Shown: positions 14,795 through 14,846 of the stretch, in pieces
Layout: every line of letters starts with the position of its first letter
Position numbering within the stretch: position 1 is the first letter of the stretch
Origin: an uncultured Balneolaceae bacterium
Lineage (GTDB): Bacteria; Bacteroidota; Rhodothermia; Balneolales; Balneolaceae
Reading direction: 5' to 3'
Assembly: GCA_938003885.1 (NCBI GenBank)
Contig: CALKWT010000016.1
Span: forward strand, 1 to 14,846
Length of the DNA stretch: 14,846 nt
Notes under the pieces: model-generated
What the model was told of the DNA's origin: nothing
The model's database searches: none
Seen by the model: only the letters and a program-made list of their open reading frames with translations
Position numbers and translations under genes: made by a program

Positions 14795-14846
14795 TACTCT
14801 ATAATTTTAGATACGACGCCTGCACCTACGGTCCGGCCACCTTCAC
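14794..14846 (-). CDS. tuf: Elongation factor Tu, C-terminal end (partial, runs off the window)
   Basis: Only the last 16 full codons and a TAA stop are visible; the rest lies beyond the right edge. They read EGGRTVGAGVVSKIIE, the nearly invariant C-terminus of EF-Tu, which ends domain 3 of the GTPase that delivers aminoacyl-tRNA to the ribosome. The incomplete codon before it ends in GT, compatible with the Arg usually found there. tuf is the last gene of the str operon in many bacteria, and here its stop is only 13 nt from the rpsJ start, so the two are almost certainly cotranscribed. The fragment is short, but the motif is distinctive. Confidence 0.95.
   Translation of the reverse strand, partial: EGGRTVGAGVVSKIIE

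Noticed and set aside
1..14846. Mobile element, CRISPR, defence or biosynthetic cluster
   Set aside because: Coding is continuous and canonical from end to end; no direct repeats, inverted terminal repeats, transposase, tRNA or unexplained gap was seen.

Overview
The window is one uninterrupted ribosomal-protein superoperon, read entirely on the minus strand (from high to low coordinates). It holds 29 complete genes plus the last 16 codons and stop of tuf at the right edge. It joins what in E. coli are the end of the str operon and the S10, spc and alpha operons. No gap between consecutive genes from the tuf stop (14794) to the rplQ stop (66) exceeds 26 nt, and several genes overlap. This suggests one long polycistronic transcript with heavy translational coupling.

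Layout in order of transcription: tuf (partial, EF-Tu); S10 block rpsJ, rplC, rplD, rplW, rplB, rpsS, rplV, rpsC, rplP, rpmC, rpsQ; spc block rplN, rplX, rplE, rpsN, rpsH, rplF, rplR, rpsE, rplO, secY; then map, infA, rpmJ; alpha block rpsM, rpsK, rpsD, rpoA, rplQ. The canonical rpmD (uL30), normally between rpsE and rplO, is absent: only 20 nt lie there. The small rpmJ (bL36, 38 codons) was found by direct translation at 3231-3347. Functionally the cluster supplies ribosome subunits, the SecY translocon, methionine aminopeptidase, IF-1 and the RNA polymerase alpha subunit.

Organism: a bacterium of moderate-to-low GC, probably from the Bacteroidota / Balneolota / Rhodothermota group. This is inference from memory of protein families. 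It rests on the secY-map-infA-rpmJ order without adk, the cysteine-free S4, S14 and L36, the long acidic L17 tail, the rpoA style, and A/T-rich leaders that mostly lack Shine-Dalgarno sequences. Genus cannot be fixed from the sequence alone.

This is core housekeeping DNA. I found no mobile element, CRISPR array, defence system, RNA gene or foreign insertion, and I do not think the window contains a novel system. The points worth a second look are the missing rpmD, the loss of all zinc-ribbon cysteines in three proteins, the 81-residue acidic tail on L17, a TTG start on rpsC, selective use of Shine-Dalgarno motifs, and a promoter-like sequence just after rplQ.
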